A program made the translations under genes and the position numbers. 64,000 nt of DNA from Isochrysis galbana (taxonomy: Eukaryota > Haptophyta > Isochrysidales > Isochrysidaceae), in NCBI GenBank assembly GCA_018136815.1, contig CM030939.1, positions 372,001 through 436,000 of the forward strand, in the 5' to 3' direction. A model generated the notes under the pieces. The model was not told where the DNA came from, made no database searches, and saw only the letters and a program-made list of their open reading frames with translations. The stretch's first letter is position 1; each line of letters opens with the position of its first letter. Below are positions 36,492 to 46,283 of the stretch, piece by piece.

Positions 36492-39400
36492 ATGCGCGCG
36501 CCGCTCCTCTCCGTCCTCCTACTCCTCTTCTCCCTCTCCACCGCCTTCTCTGCCGTGATCGGCATCGACTTCGGGGCGAGGTTCATCAAGGTGGGTCTGA
36601 TCCAGCCCGGCAAGGGCATCGATCTCGTGCTGAATGAGGCCTCGAAGAGGAAGTCCTCCTCTGCAGCCGGCTTCAACTCTGTAGGAGAGAGGGTCTACTC
36701 CGACGACTCCTTCAACCTGCTGGGCAAGCTGCCGGAGAAGCAATTCATCTATTCGAAGATGCTGCTGGGAAAGAATGTCTCCCATCCGCACGTGAGGGCG
36801 TTCGGAGACCTTGGATATCCGTACCGGTTTGGAGAAGGTGAGCGAGAGGCGACCTTCGGGCCGCGGCTGTCTTTTTAGGGTGTCTACTTAGGCGAGCGAA
36901 GGGGCGCTACGCGGTTGTTGCCGAGGATGATCTCTACGGCACCATGCGGGGTTGGCGAGGACGAGCTTGGGAGAGCTCGAGGGCACCTCGCTCGTCCCCT
37001 CTCGTGCTGATCTTCTGTGCAGGCTGGCGCTAGGACGAGCTAACACAAGCAAGTTGCCCTCTACGCTCATCTGCGGCCCTCACTGGGTTCGCGCTGGGAC
37101 GAGCGTGCGCTCGGCTGTAGCCTTCTGGTGGTTTGGTCTTAGGACAGCGGGGCGCTCTCTGCGCTCGGCTGCAGCACCGAGTCGTGCTCAAGCCAACTTT
37201 GTATCAACATTGCGGGCCGCCGCTCTCTGTGCGTATTGGGGCGGGTGGTTGCCAATGGAGAGGGAGTCCACCCACCCACGCTTTCCAACTGCGTACAGAT
37301 CCGGCGACTGGTGCTGCGATTATCCAATTCGACAAGGACATTCGCTACCGTGCAGAGGAGGCGGTCGCCTTCGTGCTCTCCTATTGCAAACAGATCGCCG
37401 AGAAGGAGGTGCGAGGCGCACCCGGCCGGAACTAGTTGTGTGCGACACACCGTTTGCACTTTCTCCTGTTTGTGGGCGCCGGCAGCCTGCCTTCTCTGCT
37501 GGTCTTAGATAACATTGACCTGACTGTGAACACCCTGGATGCCGCATCGCCATTGGCAGGCGGGCACTGCTGTAAAGGACGCAGTGATCACTATACCCGC
37601 CTTCTTCAAAGAGACGGAAAGGATGGCCATGCACAACGCCGCATCAATTGCTGGTGAGGCGTGCACGTCAAGTTCGCCCGAAAATCTGGATAGAGCTTGG
37701 CCTGGATGTTCTTGGTCCGGGCACCATTCACGCGCGATTAGCGCAGGAACGACGCCGAACGCATGTGCGGCGAGCGATTCGTCGGATGGGATGCCCTCGG
37801 AAACGCATCGCCCTAGCAACAGGAGCTTCCCAACGTTATGGATGAGGTCGCCTTGCGGCGGATGACCTTTGCGACATGCAGGGGCAGGGGCACCAATTAC
37901 TATTGCGTATGAGGTCACCCTTGTGGCGGTCTGACTTGGCGACACCATTACGGGCGATGTCACCACACCGTCCGGGCCAACTTGCCCGTTCCTTCGCGCA
38001 ACTCACGTCCTCCCGCGGCTTCCATCACCTTGTGCGATAGGCCTCACTGTCCTCTCCTTGATGCACGAGAACACCGCCTTCGCCTTCAAGTATGGCTTCG
38101 ACAAGGAATCCGAGTTTTCAACGGAAAAGGACACGAATGTCGTCTTTTACAACCTGGGCGCCGCGTCCTATCAGGTCTGCAAAGCGTCGGCATGAAAGCC
38201 CCGGTCCTCAGCTCAGTGTTTCTCTCCAGTCGCACACGCCAAGATCGAGTCAGCTATGTCGCGCCACTCTCTCCATCGTCGCTGCCCCACAGGTCTCGCT
38301 CGTTTCCTTCTCATCAGTGATGGGCAAGAAAAACAAGACCACGGGCTCGCTGACTGTGCGCAGCGTCGCTCACGACGACGCGCTTGGAGGCCGCCTTTTC
38401 GACCAGGCTGTGCTCAACATCCTAGCCGACGAATTCACCAAGCAGTACCCAAAAGTGAACATATTGGGAGGCGGCGTTGAGCATCGGCTCGATCAACAGG
38501 GCGCCCGGTGTCGTCCAGATGCTGAGCTCACTTTGCGCTGCCGCCACCTCTTTTGTCACATGTAGGTGTCATCGATTCGCGAGAGTCCCCGGGCGATGGG
38601 CAAGCTGCGGAAGGAGTCCGAACGCATCAAGGAGATTCTCTCTGCCAACAAGGAGTTCAAGGTGAGCGCACGCATTAGCGCCCTCGCTGGCCGGAAGCTG
38701 TGCTGAGGATGTCACTTGGGCGAAATCTGGCCAAACGCCTTCAGCCGCAGGCGGGCGCACCCTGAGGATGGCTGAGGGGACTATGAGGGTAGGGTGCCGT
38801 CGGAGGGCCGAGTCGATCGCTAGGACTCGTGGACTCTTGGCCAGCAAGCCATAGCCGAACGGTCTTCGCTCATTGGGTCCGTCTTGTGGTGCAGGTGGGC
38901 ATCGAGGCCCTGCACGAGGACCGCGACCTCAAGCTGGTCATCAAGCGCTCCGTCTTCGAGGAGCGATGCGCAACACTCTTCCCGCGCCTCCTGCCACCGC
39001 TCGAGGAGGTGCTTGTGCGGGCTAACATGGCTAAAGGCGACGTTGACAGGATTGAGCTGATCGGTGGTGCCACACGCATCCACCGTGTCAAGGAGGTGAG
39101 ACTAGCGCTGCCCGCCTAGTTTGCATAGACGATGGGGGGAGAACGTCGAGCGTCGTCACGGCTTACGTGGAGATAGATGACGAAACCGTTCCGACGCGGC
39201 CCGTGAGGCCTCCGTCATAATGGCCTTTGAAGCGATCCCAAGGGGTGCTTGCATAACACCCTCCACGCCCCACCGCGAACGCGTGTGGTCGCTTGCTACA
39301 GATTGTGAAAGACTTCTTTGGAAAGCCCACTTCCGCCTCCATCAACGCCGATGAGGCGGGCGCGCTCGGTGCCACACTGTACGCCGCAAAGCTGTCCACT

Positions 39401-41576
39401 TCCTTCCGGCTACGGGACTTCCATATCACCGATTCCTATCCCTATGCCATCAACGTGAAGCTGGGCTCTGATGCGGAGCCGTCGTCAGGGGGCAACGACA
39501 ACGAGTCAATGGACGAGGCGGGCGAAGAGACCGATGCGAGGAAGAAGGGCAAGGACAAGCTCCTCTTCAAAGCCGGCTCCAAGTTCCCCCACAAGAAGCT
39601 GATCACGATGAGCCGAACGCAGGACCTGCAGGTGGCTTGACGATGCGTGGAGGGCGAGTTGCGTGCCGACACAACACGCAGCATCGTGTTTTCACCTCCA
39701 CTCCACTCCACTCCGCCCCCCCCCCCCCCCTCCCGCTTCCCCGCGCGGGCGCGCGCGCGCGGGCGCGCCCATTTACTCAATGCCCTACACGTATGTAGAT
39801 CGTCCTCTCCTACGCTGAGGATGGCACCCCAATTTCCGCGTTCAATATCTCGGGCGTTTCCGCCGCCCTCGCACGGCTCAGCAACGAGAAGCGCATGCCC
39901 ATTGGGAAGCCCAAGGTGCAAAGCGCCCGTGCCTCATCCGGCTCATTCGAGCGTCTGCGGTTTCGTGTTCAGTAAGCATACCACATTCCAAACCCGCGCC
40001 TTGACAAGGAGATACGGAAATCGATGTATGGGGGCCCCATCGCGCAATGAGTTGACCGTGCGGCCCTGAGCTCGGTAGGTGTCAGTGACATTCGCGTTGT
40101 CCCCGTCCGGACTCCTGCATGTGGCCAAGTCCGAGGTGGCAATCGAGATGCAGGTGAGAATGGAGTGCACGACGGTGCCACCCTTGGCCGTTAGTCCTAG
40201 CAAAATGCTAGGAACATGACCGCTAATCAAGAGCCCCCCCCCCCCAACTTCCTGTAGGAGACTTACGAGGATGTGGAGGAGGTCAATCTGACCGGGGAGG
40301 AGCTCGCGGCGGCGCTAGCTAAAGAAGCTGAGGAGGTAGCTGCGAATGAGAGGGCAGAGGTGCATGCAGCTGCAGCTGACGTTGAGACTGCGGGCGATGA
40401 AAAGGAGGATGGTGCTACGTCAAGCAACCCGGCCGGGACGAATGCGACCCGCACCAAGACGATCATAGTGGAGAAGGAGCGGAAGCGTGTGCACTACTCC
40501 GCCCTTGTCGTGGAGGAGACTGTATTGTCACCAGTACTACCATTGAATAATACGCAAATCGCAGAGGCGGTTGCTAGAAATCTGGAGCTGCTCAAAGCTG
40601 AGAATGTAAGTCGCGCCCCAAATTACAAAAGTCTAGCGTGCGGGGAGCGCCATCCCCGCGCCTAGTTTGCTCGAAGGACTCGCACTGTCTGCCCCACGCA
40701 TCCTGCCACGATCGCACACCATTGGGTCACACGCTGTCACTAATTATCCCTGTGGGAGGAATGCAGATTCGGACAGCGAATGCAGCGGCGAAGAACGAAG
40801 TTGAGGCGTACATAATTAACATGAGGGGCACCATTCCTTCGGACGACACGTACTCCCTCGTCTCTAGCGAGAAGGAACGTGCCTCGCTCATCTCCGAGCT
40901 GGAGCAATCGGAGGACTGGCTGTACGAGGAGGGGCGCGAGCTAGACGCTGAGGCCTATGTGGCCAAGCTGAAGGAGCTTAAGGCTCTCGTCGCGCCCGTT
41001 GCATTGCGAGCGTCTGAAATGGTCGCTCGGCCCAAGGTGCCGTTCTAGCGATGGGGTGCGAGGGGGATGCACGCGCCCGTTGCTTGGAGACCGCTCGTAT
41101 TCCGACGGACGTTTCCCCCCTTCCACACTCGCTGCAACTCATCGCAGGCAGTCTCGCAGGCCCTCGAGGCGATCAACTGGACGTTTTCGATAGTTGAGAC
41201 ATGGGCGGCCGAAAACCCGGAGGTGACAGCGGAAGAGCGCGATAAGGTCAAGGCTATGTGCGCCAACTTCACCGAGTGGCTAGCGGCGAAAGAAGCCCTT
41301 CAGACCAAGCTTTCACCTGCCGACTCGCCCGCCTTCCTCTCCACGGAAGTCTCTGCAAAGTTGCAGCCCATCGAACTTGAGGTGCGCAAAATTATTAAGA
41401 AGCCGAAGCCCAAGCCTCCGAAAGCCAATAAGGCAGTGAACGAATCAGCATCCCGGCCGGACGCAAGTGCGGCCGCTCTCGATGGGGAGTCGGCGACGGC
41501 ACCAGCAGAATCGAAGGAGCCCGAGGCAGCGGGCAATTCTCAAGAAGGTTTGGAAGCCGAGAAGGAGGAGCTCTAA
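36492..41576 (+). CDS. HYOU1: HYOU1/Grp170/Lhs1-like ER Hsp110-family chaperone, 13 exons, about 903 aa
   Basis: Exons: 36492-36837, 37299-37408, 37560-37653, 38041-38174, 38293-38454, 38566-38661, 38895-39095, 39302-39631, 39799-39915, 40079-40153, 40258-40605, 40767-41036, 41148-41576; phases close throughout. The exon 5 donor (38454) is the least certain. A hydrophobic signal peptide (MRAPLLSVLLLLFSLSTAFS) precedes the Hsp70-type ATPase: VIGIDFGARFIKVGL, VKDAVITIPAFFKETERMAM, HENTAFAFKYGF, ALGGRLFDQAVLN, RESPRAMGKLRKE and IELIGGATRIHRVKE. A substrate-binding region and a charged C-terminal helical part follow. The protein ends EAEKEEL, a KDEL-type ER retention signal. It acts as nucleotide-exchange factor and holdase for BiP in the ER. 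Confidence 0.9.
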
Positions 41577-41691
41577 GAAGCGAGCGTGCCGAGTCGCACA
41601 CACGCAGCACTCTCAAAGATCGATCTTGCAAGTGTAGTGGGTGGTATGTGCAGAATGCATTTAAGTGCGGCGGGAGGTGTTGTATATGTGA
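41577..41691. other. 3' flank of HYOU1
   Basis: No element recognised; this is the probable 3' UTR. Confidence 0.4.
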
Positions 41692-41930
41692 CCCCCCGGG
41701 AGCCAACGCCTCCTGATAGCTATCGGGGAGAAATTTTCTCCGGATCGCCAATGGCCCCCCGATAGCTATCTATCGAAGGACCGAGAAAATCCCCCTATAG
41801 CTATCGGGAGATTTTCAATACCCCGGGGAGCTATCGCGTATTAAGGCGGGCCCCCGTTTGCTATCGGCGGCGAAAGACTGCCCCCGTTCGCTGTGGGGCG
41901 AAAACAATACCCTCCGGTAGCTATGGGGAG
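41692..41930 (-). repeat. Repeat H, GATAGCTATC-rich
   Basis: Seven variants of a palindromic word (CTGATAGCTATCGGGG, CCCGATAGCTATC, CTATAGCTATCGGGAG, GGAGCTATCGCG, TTTGCTATCGGCGG, TTCGCTGTGGGGCG, GGTAGCTATGGGG) are spaced about 30 bp apart. Bases 41692-41822 match 28131-28445 in reverse. Confidence 0.65.
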
Positions 41931-41933
41931 GAG

Positions 41934-42127
41934 CACTAATCTTATGATTGGTCGCCATGGAGGGGGGGCTAGCGCTCCCCCCCCCCTTCTCGACCCCCTC
42001 ATGGGGGGCCAGAACCATCCACCCCCCCTGCGCTGCCTCTTGGCATGCAGGGGCAGGGGGAACTCACCCAGACTCTCCCAGAGAGCTGGGCACAGATCTG
42101 GTGCCCTAGCCCGCGTTGGCCAGCTTC
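41934..42127 (+). repeat. Another 5' end of the TTAT-hairpin type
   Basis: CACTAATC, TTAT, GATTGGTCG is followed by CCATGG and a G-run/C-run inverted repeat (GGGGGGGCTAGCGCTCCCCCC). About 200 bp of unassigned sequence follows. Confidence 0.6.
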
Positions 42128-42360
42128 TGTCGCATTCGCGAATCGACACTTCTTAGGCTTCGCTCTTCTCTTCGTCGTTCGGCATTTATCGTTATAATTC
42201 TTTGCTTTCTCTCGTCCTCGGTCAAAAGCTTCGCGTGGACGCCTAGGATCGATCTTGGGTTGTGGAGCGCCCTCTATCTTTCTCTCGAAGAGAGACCTCT
42301 TTCGTCGCTCTCGTCGTCCCCTTCCCTCCTCTTCGTAAGCCTCAGATGAGTGAGAAAGCG
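42128..42360 (+). mobile_element. Repeat family F, 5' fragment, plus orientation
   Basis: TGTCGCATTCGCGAATCGAC, then CTTCGCTCTTCTCTTCGTCG and GGACGCCTAGGATCGATC match the family F copies at 36152 and 52547 in reverse. Confidence 0.65.
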
Positions 42361-42404
42361 GGCTGCAGAATCACAATCTCAGACCGTCTCAGCCCATCTA
42401 CTAG

Positions 42405-42432
42405 CGTGGAGATACATAATCACAGACTTCAA
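42405..42432 (+). mobile_element. 28-bp family B coding fragment
   Basis: GTGGAGATACATAATCACAG ACTTC corresponds to WRYIITDF of family B; it ends where the next element's 5' hairpin begins. Confidence 0.5.
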
Positions 42433-42997
42433 CAACTAAGTTTATACTTGGTCGCGATGGAGCGCGCCGGCGCGACTCCCCTCTCTTTCGGGCCCCCCGC
42501 CGAGGGCGCCCCCCCTGCCCACATGGACCTGTCGCTGGCAAAGCGACCGCGTCCGCCCTCGGAGGCCGAACAGGTGCGCGCGACTCCGGTCGCGTCACAC
42601 GGCCCGTGGCCTCGGCCACACCACGCACAGCAGCCATGCTGGCCCCCCCCATGGGGGACAGCAGGCTGCAGGACTCAGGGAGACAGCAACAGGCAGGGGA
42701 ACCCTGCAATCCACTGGGCATGCCTTATGGCAGAGGCCACTCCCATCCCGACGAGGGCCGCGCCGCCTCGGCGGCGCGGCCCGCGGCCGGGTGGCCCTTA
42801 TGGGCACAACATCCTGACAATTTGCCTGGCACAGAACAGCATCATGTATCTCTGTCTACACAGGGAGAGGAAGCCAACACCTACACCCACACCAAGACCC
42901 CCAGAACAACCTGAGCCGCTGTACCCCCATGCACGACAGCCCACGACGCGACTAACCCCCACTCCCCACGAGCCTGTCCCTCAGGACCCAGATTCAG
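42433..42997 (+). mobile_element. Retroelement 5' part with MERA-type ORF1 start
   Basis: The hairpin CAACTAAGT, TTAT, ACTTGGT is followed by CGCGATGG. The ATG at 42457 opens a frame (MERAGATPLSFGPPAEGAPP, then MDLSLAKRPRPPSEAEQVRA) that stays open to 43014, where it has entered a family B tail. The protein is Pro/Arg-rich with no recognised domain. Unlike D, this copy has a real start codon context instead of a G/C hairpin, so it may be the autonomous relative. Confidence 0.5.
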
Positions 42998-43555
42998 AAA
43001 AAATAAACTTCTGAAGATTCGGGGCTGCTCGCCTACTAGCTATGGGACTCTCCTTTGCCTTTGCTATCTACAGCGCCCTTAACTTCCCTCCCTCCACCTC
43101 TTCCCCTGCCCCCCTTCTTTCCTTTTTCTTCGGTTTCCGGGGTCCGGCCTCGGTGCGCTACCTGAGGCCTGGTTCGGAGTGTGGGGTCCGGGCAGGCCTT
43201 TTAAGTTTGTCGATATTGCCGTGTGTGTCCACCCGTCCACGTTTTATTTGTTTTAGTTAAGTCCGGGTTCTAGTGTCTCTAGTGTCAATTTTGAATCGTG
43301 TGCCAAAGCTTCAATTGCTTTGGTTGTCTTGCTCCTTGATCTCCTCGACGGCGTGTACGATCCCCAGCTTGGTGGTTAGTTCCACTAACTCAGCACTGGG
43401 CCTAAGTCCGCCTTTGTCGTTCCTATTGAAAATGGGTCTCAAGTCATTCATGTCTATCCTTTTCTTGGGTTGCCTACCCATGCCCGCTTGGGCGGTTCTC
43501 GCCGAATCGGTTTCTTGTGCGAATAGGAGTGCTTTGCTTAGCTTGGTGTATCTCG
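42998..43555 (-). mobile_element. Family B LINE 3' fragment, minus orientation
   Basis: The B terminus lies at 42998-43020. The minus-strand frame 43555-43311 encodes KLSKALLFAQETDSARTAQA, GMGRQPKKRIDMNDLRPIF and ELTTKLGIVHAVEEIKEQ. It is truncated at GAGATACACC. Confidence 0.8.
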
Positions 43556-44609
43556 CGCTCAAAGCAGCGCGCCGCAACGACTCACAGGCGGCCAGGAAGG
43601 CGTGGGAAAGTCGCCTCGACATCACTAAAGACGACTGGAGGCATATAGCCAGGCTATATACCCTGCCGTTACTAAAGCACACCGATAAACACCCACACTT
43701 CAAACACATCACCCACAGGAGGCTAGGCACCAGGAATAGGTTCGAGAATAGCACGACGAGGAAATGCAGAATGTGTGACAATTACCAAGAAGATTCGTGT
43801 CACCTAGCGTGGTGCCCCGCGACGAGGAAGATCTTCGACACAATAGACGCAATCGCTAACTATACCCCAAAACCAAACAGGCCTAAAAAACAGAAAATAA
43901 AAGACAGACTCTTTGCGTACCCGGCAAGCAACATCCACGCCCGATAGCCTAAAAACCCTCTACGTGATAGCATGGAGGTACATAATAAGAGACTTCTACA
44001 GAATAGAATTCGAATCGCACAGCACATACCACTACATACCGGTCTTAGAATCCACGCATAAGGTTCACTACCCTGGTGAGGGGCATTGCCCCGCCAAACG
44101 GTCACTACCGAATGCGCACCCGCACGGCGGCCCAGGGCAGGAAACCTAAGCTAAAAAAACCGTTAGAGCTCAGCGCCCCCATCTTTATAGAAAACGACAA
44201 AGGAAACCTAACCATGAACGACAACCTCGGCCTCGTGGCAGAGGCGATCGGCCTAGCCGAAAAGCTCGCCTGAGACAGAGGCGCGTCTCCCTCCTCGAAG
44301 AATTCCCGGAAGAGACGGGGGCTGCGAGCGAAAGGCGACACATCAACAGCAAAACGCTCACACTAACACAGCGAGATACGGGCCACCTAGAGGCACAGGA
44401 GGAAGGCGAGAACAGACCACTAGGGGCCGGTGCACCCCCGCCCTACCCAACCCCCCCCCCACTGCCCCCCCCACAACCTGGGCCCCTAAGTAGAGCACGA
44501 GGGGAGATGCCGCAAGGCGGGAAGTGAGGGAAAGGAAGGGAAGAGGGCGTGGCTACGATAGACAGCTACATAGCCGCGCGCGAGGTGAGAATATTAAAAG
44601 GTTTTTTTT
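43556..44609 (+). mobile_element. Family A LINE 3' fragment
   Basis: Encodes KAWESRLDITKDDWRHIARL, HFKHITHRRLGTRNRF, the zinc knuckle CRMCDNYQEDSCHLAWC (CX2CX8HX3C), a stop near 43947, then WRYIIRDFYRIEFESH in another frame. It ends in GAGGTGAGAATATTAAAAGG and a T-run at 44590-44609. Confidence 0.82.
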
Positions 44610-45240
44610 ACATAATCACAGACTTCTATAGGGTACACTACGACGGCATAAACTTCTCGGAAGAATCAATACTGATAAGAATAATGAAGAGATACACCAC
44701 GCTAAGCAAAGCACTCCTCTTTGCACAAGAAACCGACTCGGCGAGAACCGCCCAGGCGGGCATGGGAAGACAGCCTAAGAAAAGACTGTACATGAACGAC
44801 TTGAGACCCGTTTTCAATAGGAACGACAGAGGTGGACTTAAACCCAGCGCGGAGCCAGTGGAACTAGCCACCAAGCTGGGGATCGCACACGCTGTCGAGG
44901 AGACCAAGGATCATAAGAACGAAGGTGAATGAGACACCGACACATCAAACAAGGTTGCTGCTAGGGACAATGGGAACTAGACTCAACCCAAACAAACAAA
45001 AACACGGCCAGGCAGACACACACGACAAAAACAAAAAGATCAAAAGGCCTGCCCGAACCCCACACTCTGAACCAGGCCTCAGGTAGCGCACCGAGGCCGG
45101 ACCACGGAAACCGAAGAAAAAGGAAAGAAGGGGGCAGGGGAGGAGGTGGAGGGAGGGAAGATAAGGGCGGTGTAGATGTCGAAGGGGAGTCCCATAACTA
45201 GTAGGTGTGTAGCCCTGAATCTTCAGATGTTTTTTTTTTC
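44610..45240 (+). mobile_element. Family B LINE 3' fragment
   Basis: Encodes ITDFYRVHYDGINFSEESIL, ALLFAQETDSARTAQAGMGR and NDRGGLKPSAEPVELATKL, stops at 44932, and ends with TAGCCCTGAATCTTCAG plus T-run at 45214-45240. It directly follows the family A T-tail. Confidence 0.82.
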
Positions 45241-45248
45241 ATACCGTC

Positions 45249-45706
45249 TCAGCCCCGCCGACGTCGCACGCGATCGAGGCTCCGTCGTAGTGCACGCCCC
45301 CCCCGCCCCCCCCGATACCAAAGACAAAGGAATGAAGGGGGTAGTGTAAAGGGAGTGAGTGTTCTGGGGTATAGGCGATGGCGTGAGTCGGTACCGTGAG
45401 TGCGTGGTGCCTTCTTCATAGCAGCGGTAGCGTAGCTTGAATCTTTTCTATGGCTCTGGTCCAATGAGGTGGGTGTGCTGAGGCTGTGTCGTTTGTTGCT
45501 CGCGTGGGGTGTGGAGGGCAGGGCGAGCCGTGAGCCGTGGCTCTCGAGTAGTACCTGCGGTGTGGTGGCGTTGGCTCGGGGCGGCTGCATCGGCACCACG
45601 TCGGCCATCACTTGGTCGGCCGGCGCGGCGGGGTGGGCGGAGAGGGAGGTGGGCGGGGCGCGGCGCGCGGCGCGCTCCATGACCCTATCGTTATAACGAT
45701 AGTTGT
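45249..45706 (-). mobile_element. MERA-type ORF1 fragment with palindromic 5' end
   Basis: On the minus strand, the palindrome CTATCGTTATAACGATAG (45685-45702) precedes GGGTCATGG. The ATG at 45680 opens a 143-aa frame, MERAARRAPPTSLSAHPAAP, Pro/Ser/Arg-rich, with no domain recognised. Confidence 0.45.
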
Positions 45707-45759
45707 GACTGGAATGCCTAGGTGTTTCGTGACGGGTTTTATTAACCAAAACCAATAGA

Positions 45760-45897
45760 CGATAAGTGAAAACAAAACGTCCGCGTGGTCCTTTTTCGAC
45801 GGAACGCGACATGGGGAGAAGGGCCGGGGGAGTGGGGGTGTAGAAAGTTTCCTGCGTCAAAGTAGTGGCTCCACGGCCACATGTGCGGTAAGAATGT
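45760..45897 (+). mobile_element. TIR-family end joined to a family D 3' tail
   Basis: GTCCTTTTTCGACGGAACGCG at 45788-45808 is a diverged TIR end. GGGGAGAAGGGCCGGGGGAG through GTGCGGTAAGAATGTTATATGG (45812-45897) is a D 3' end. Confidence 0.6.
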
Positions 45898-45929
45898 TAT
45901 ATGGTGGACGTGAGGGCGGTGTCGTAGCA

Positions 45930-45988
45930 GTGATAGGGAAACCTAGACCTAGTAGGCGAGTAGCCCAGAATCTTCAGATTTTTTTTTC
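45930..45988 (+). mobile_element. Family B LINE 3' tail
   Basis: ACCTAGTAGGCGAGTAGCCC then AGAATCTTCAG plus T-run. Only the last 60 bp of the element. Confidence 0.65.
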
Positions 45989-46283
45989 AATATTATTGTA
46001 GTATAAACATTCGCTCGGCGCAGTATGCGCCCGTCTTCGACGTGACATGTACTGCACCGTGCGTGGAACAACCAAAAGGCCCCCGCGCCCCCAAAGCACA
46101 CATTTTCAGTACCCAAATAAACCCTTTTGACATAGCTCACCAAGCTCGCCAAGCCCTACCTTGGGGTATCTCTTCCTCCCTTCACAATCCAAGTAGCACT
46201 CGCTAGGCTCCCGCTTCAAGCTCGTGAGTAGTTGGTCAATTGCAACAAGTCGGATCCGAGGACGGCGCGCCCAACTCGATTAT
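45989..46283. other. 3' flank of the GT-B-like gene
   Basis: Nothing recognisable; likely 3' UTR of the minus-strand gene. Confidence 0.35.

Noticed and set aside
37654..38040. Extra HYOU1 exon in the 387-bp intron
   Set aside because: ORFs there do not match the chaperone, and direct joining restores GLTVLSLMHENTA in frame.
41930..42100. LTR pair around repeats F and H
   Set aside because: No matching direct terminal repeats with TG...CA ends and target-site duplications could be found.
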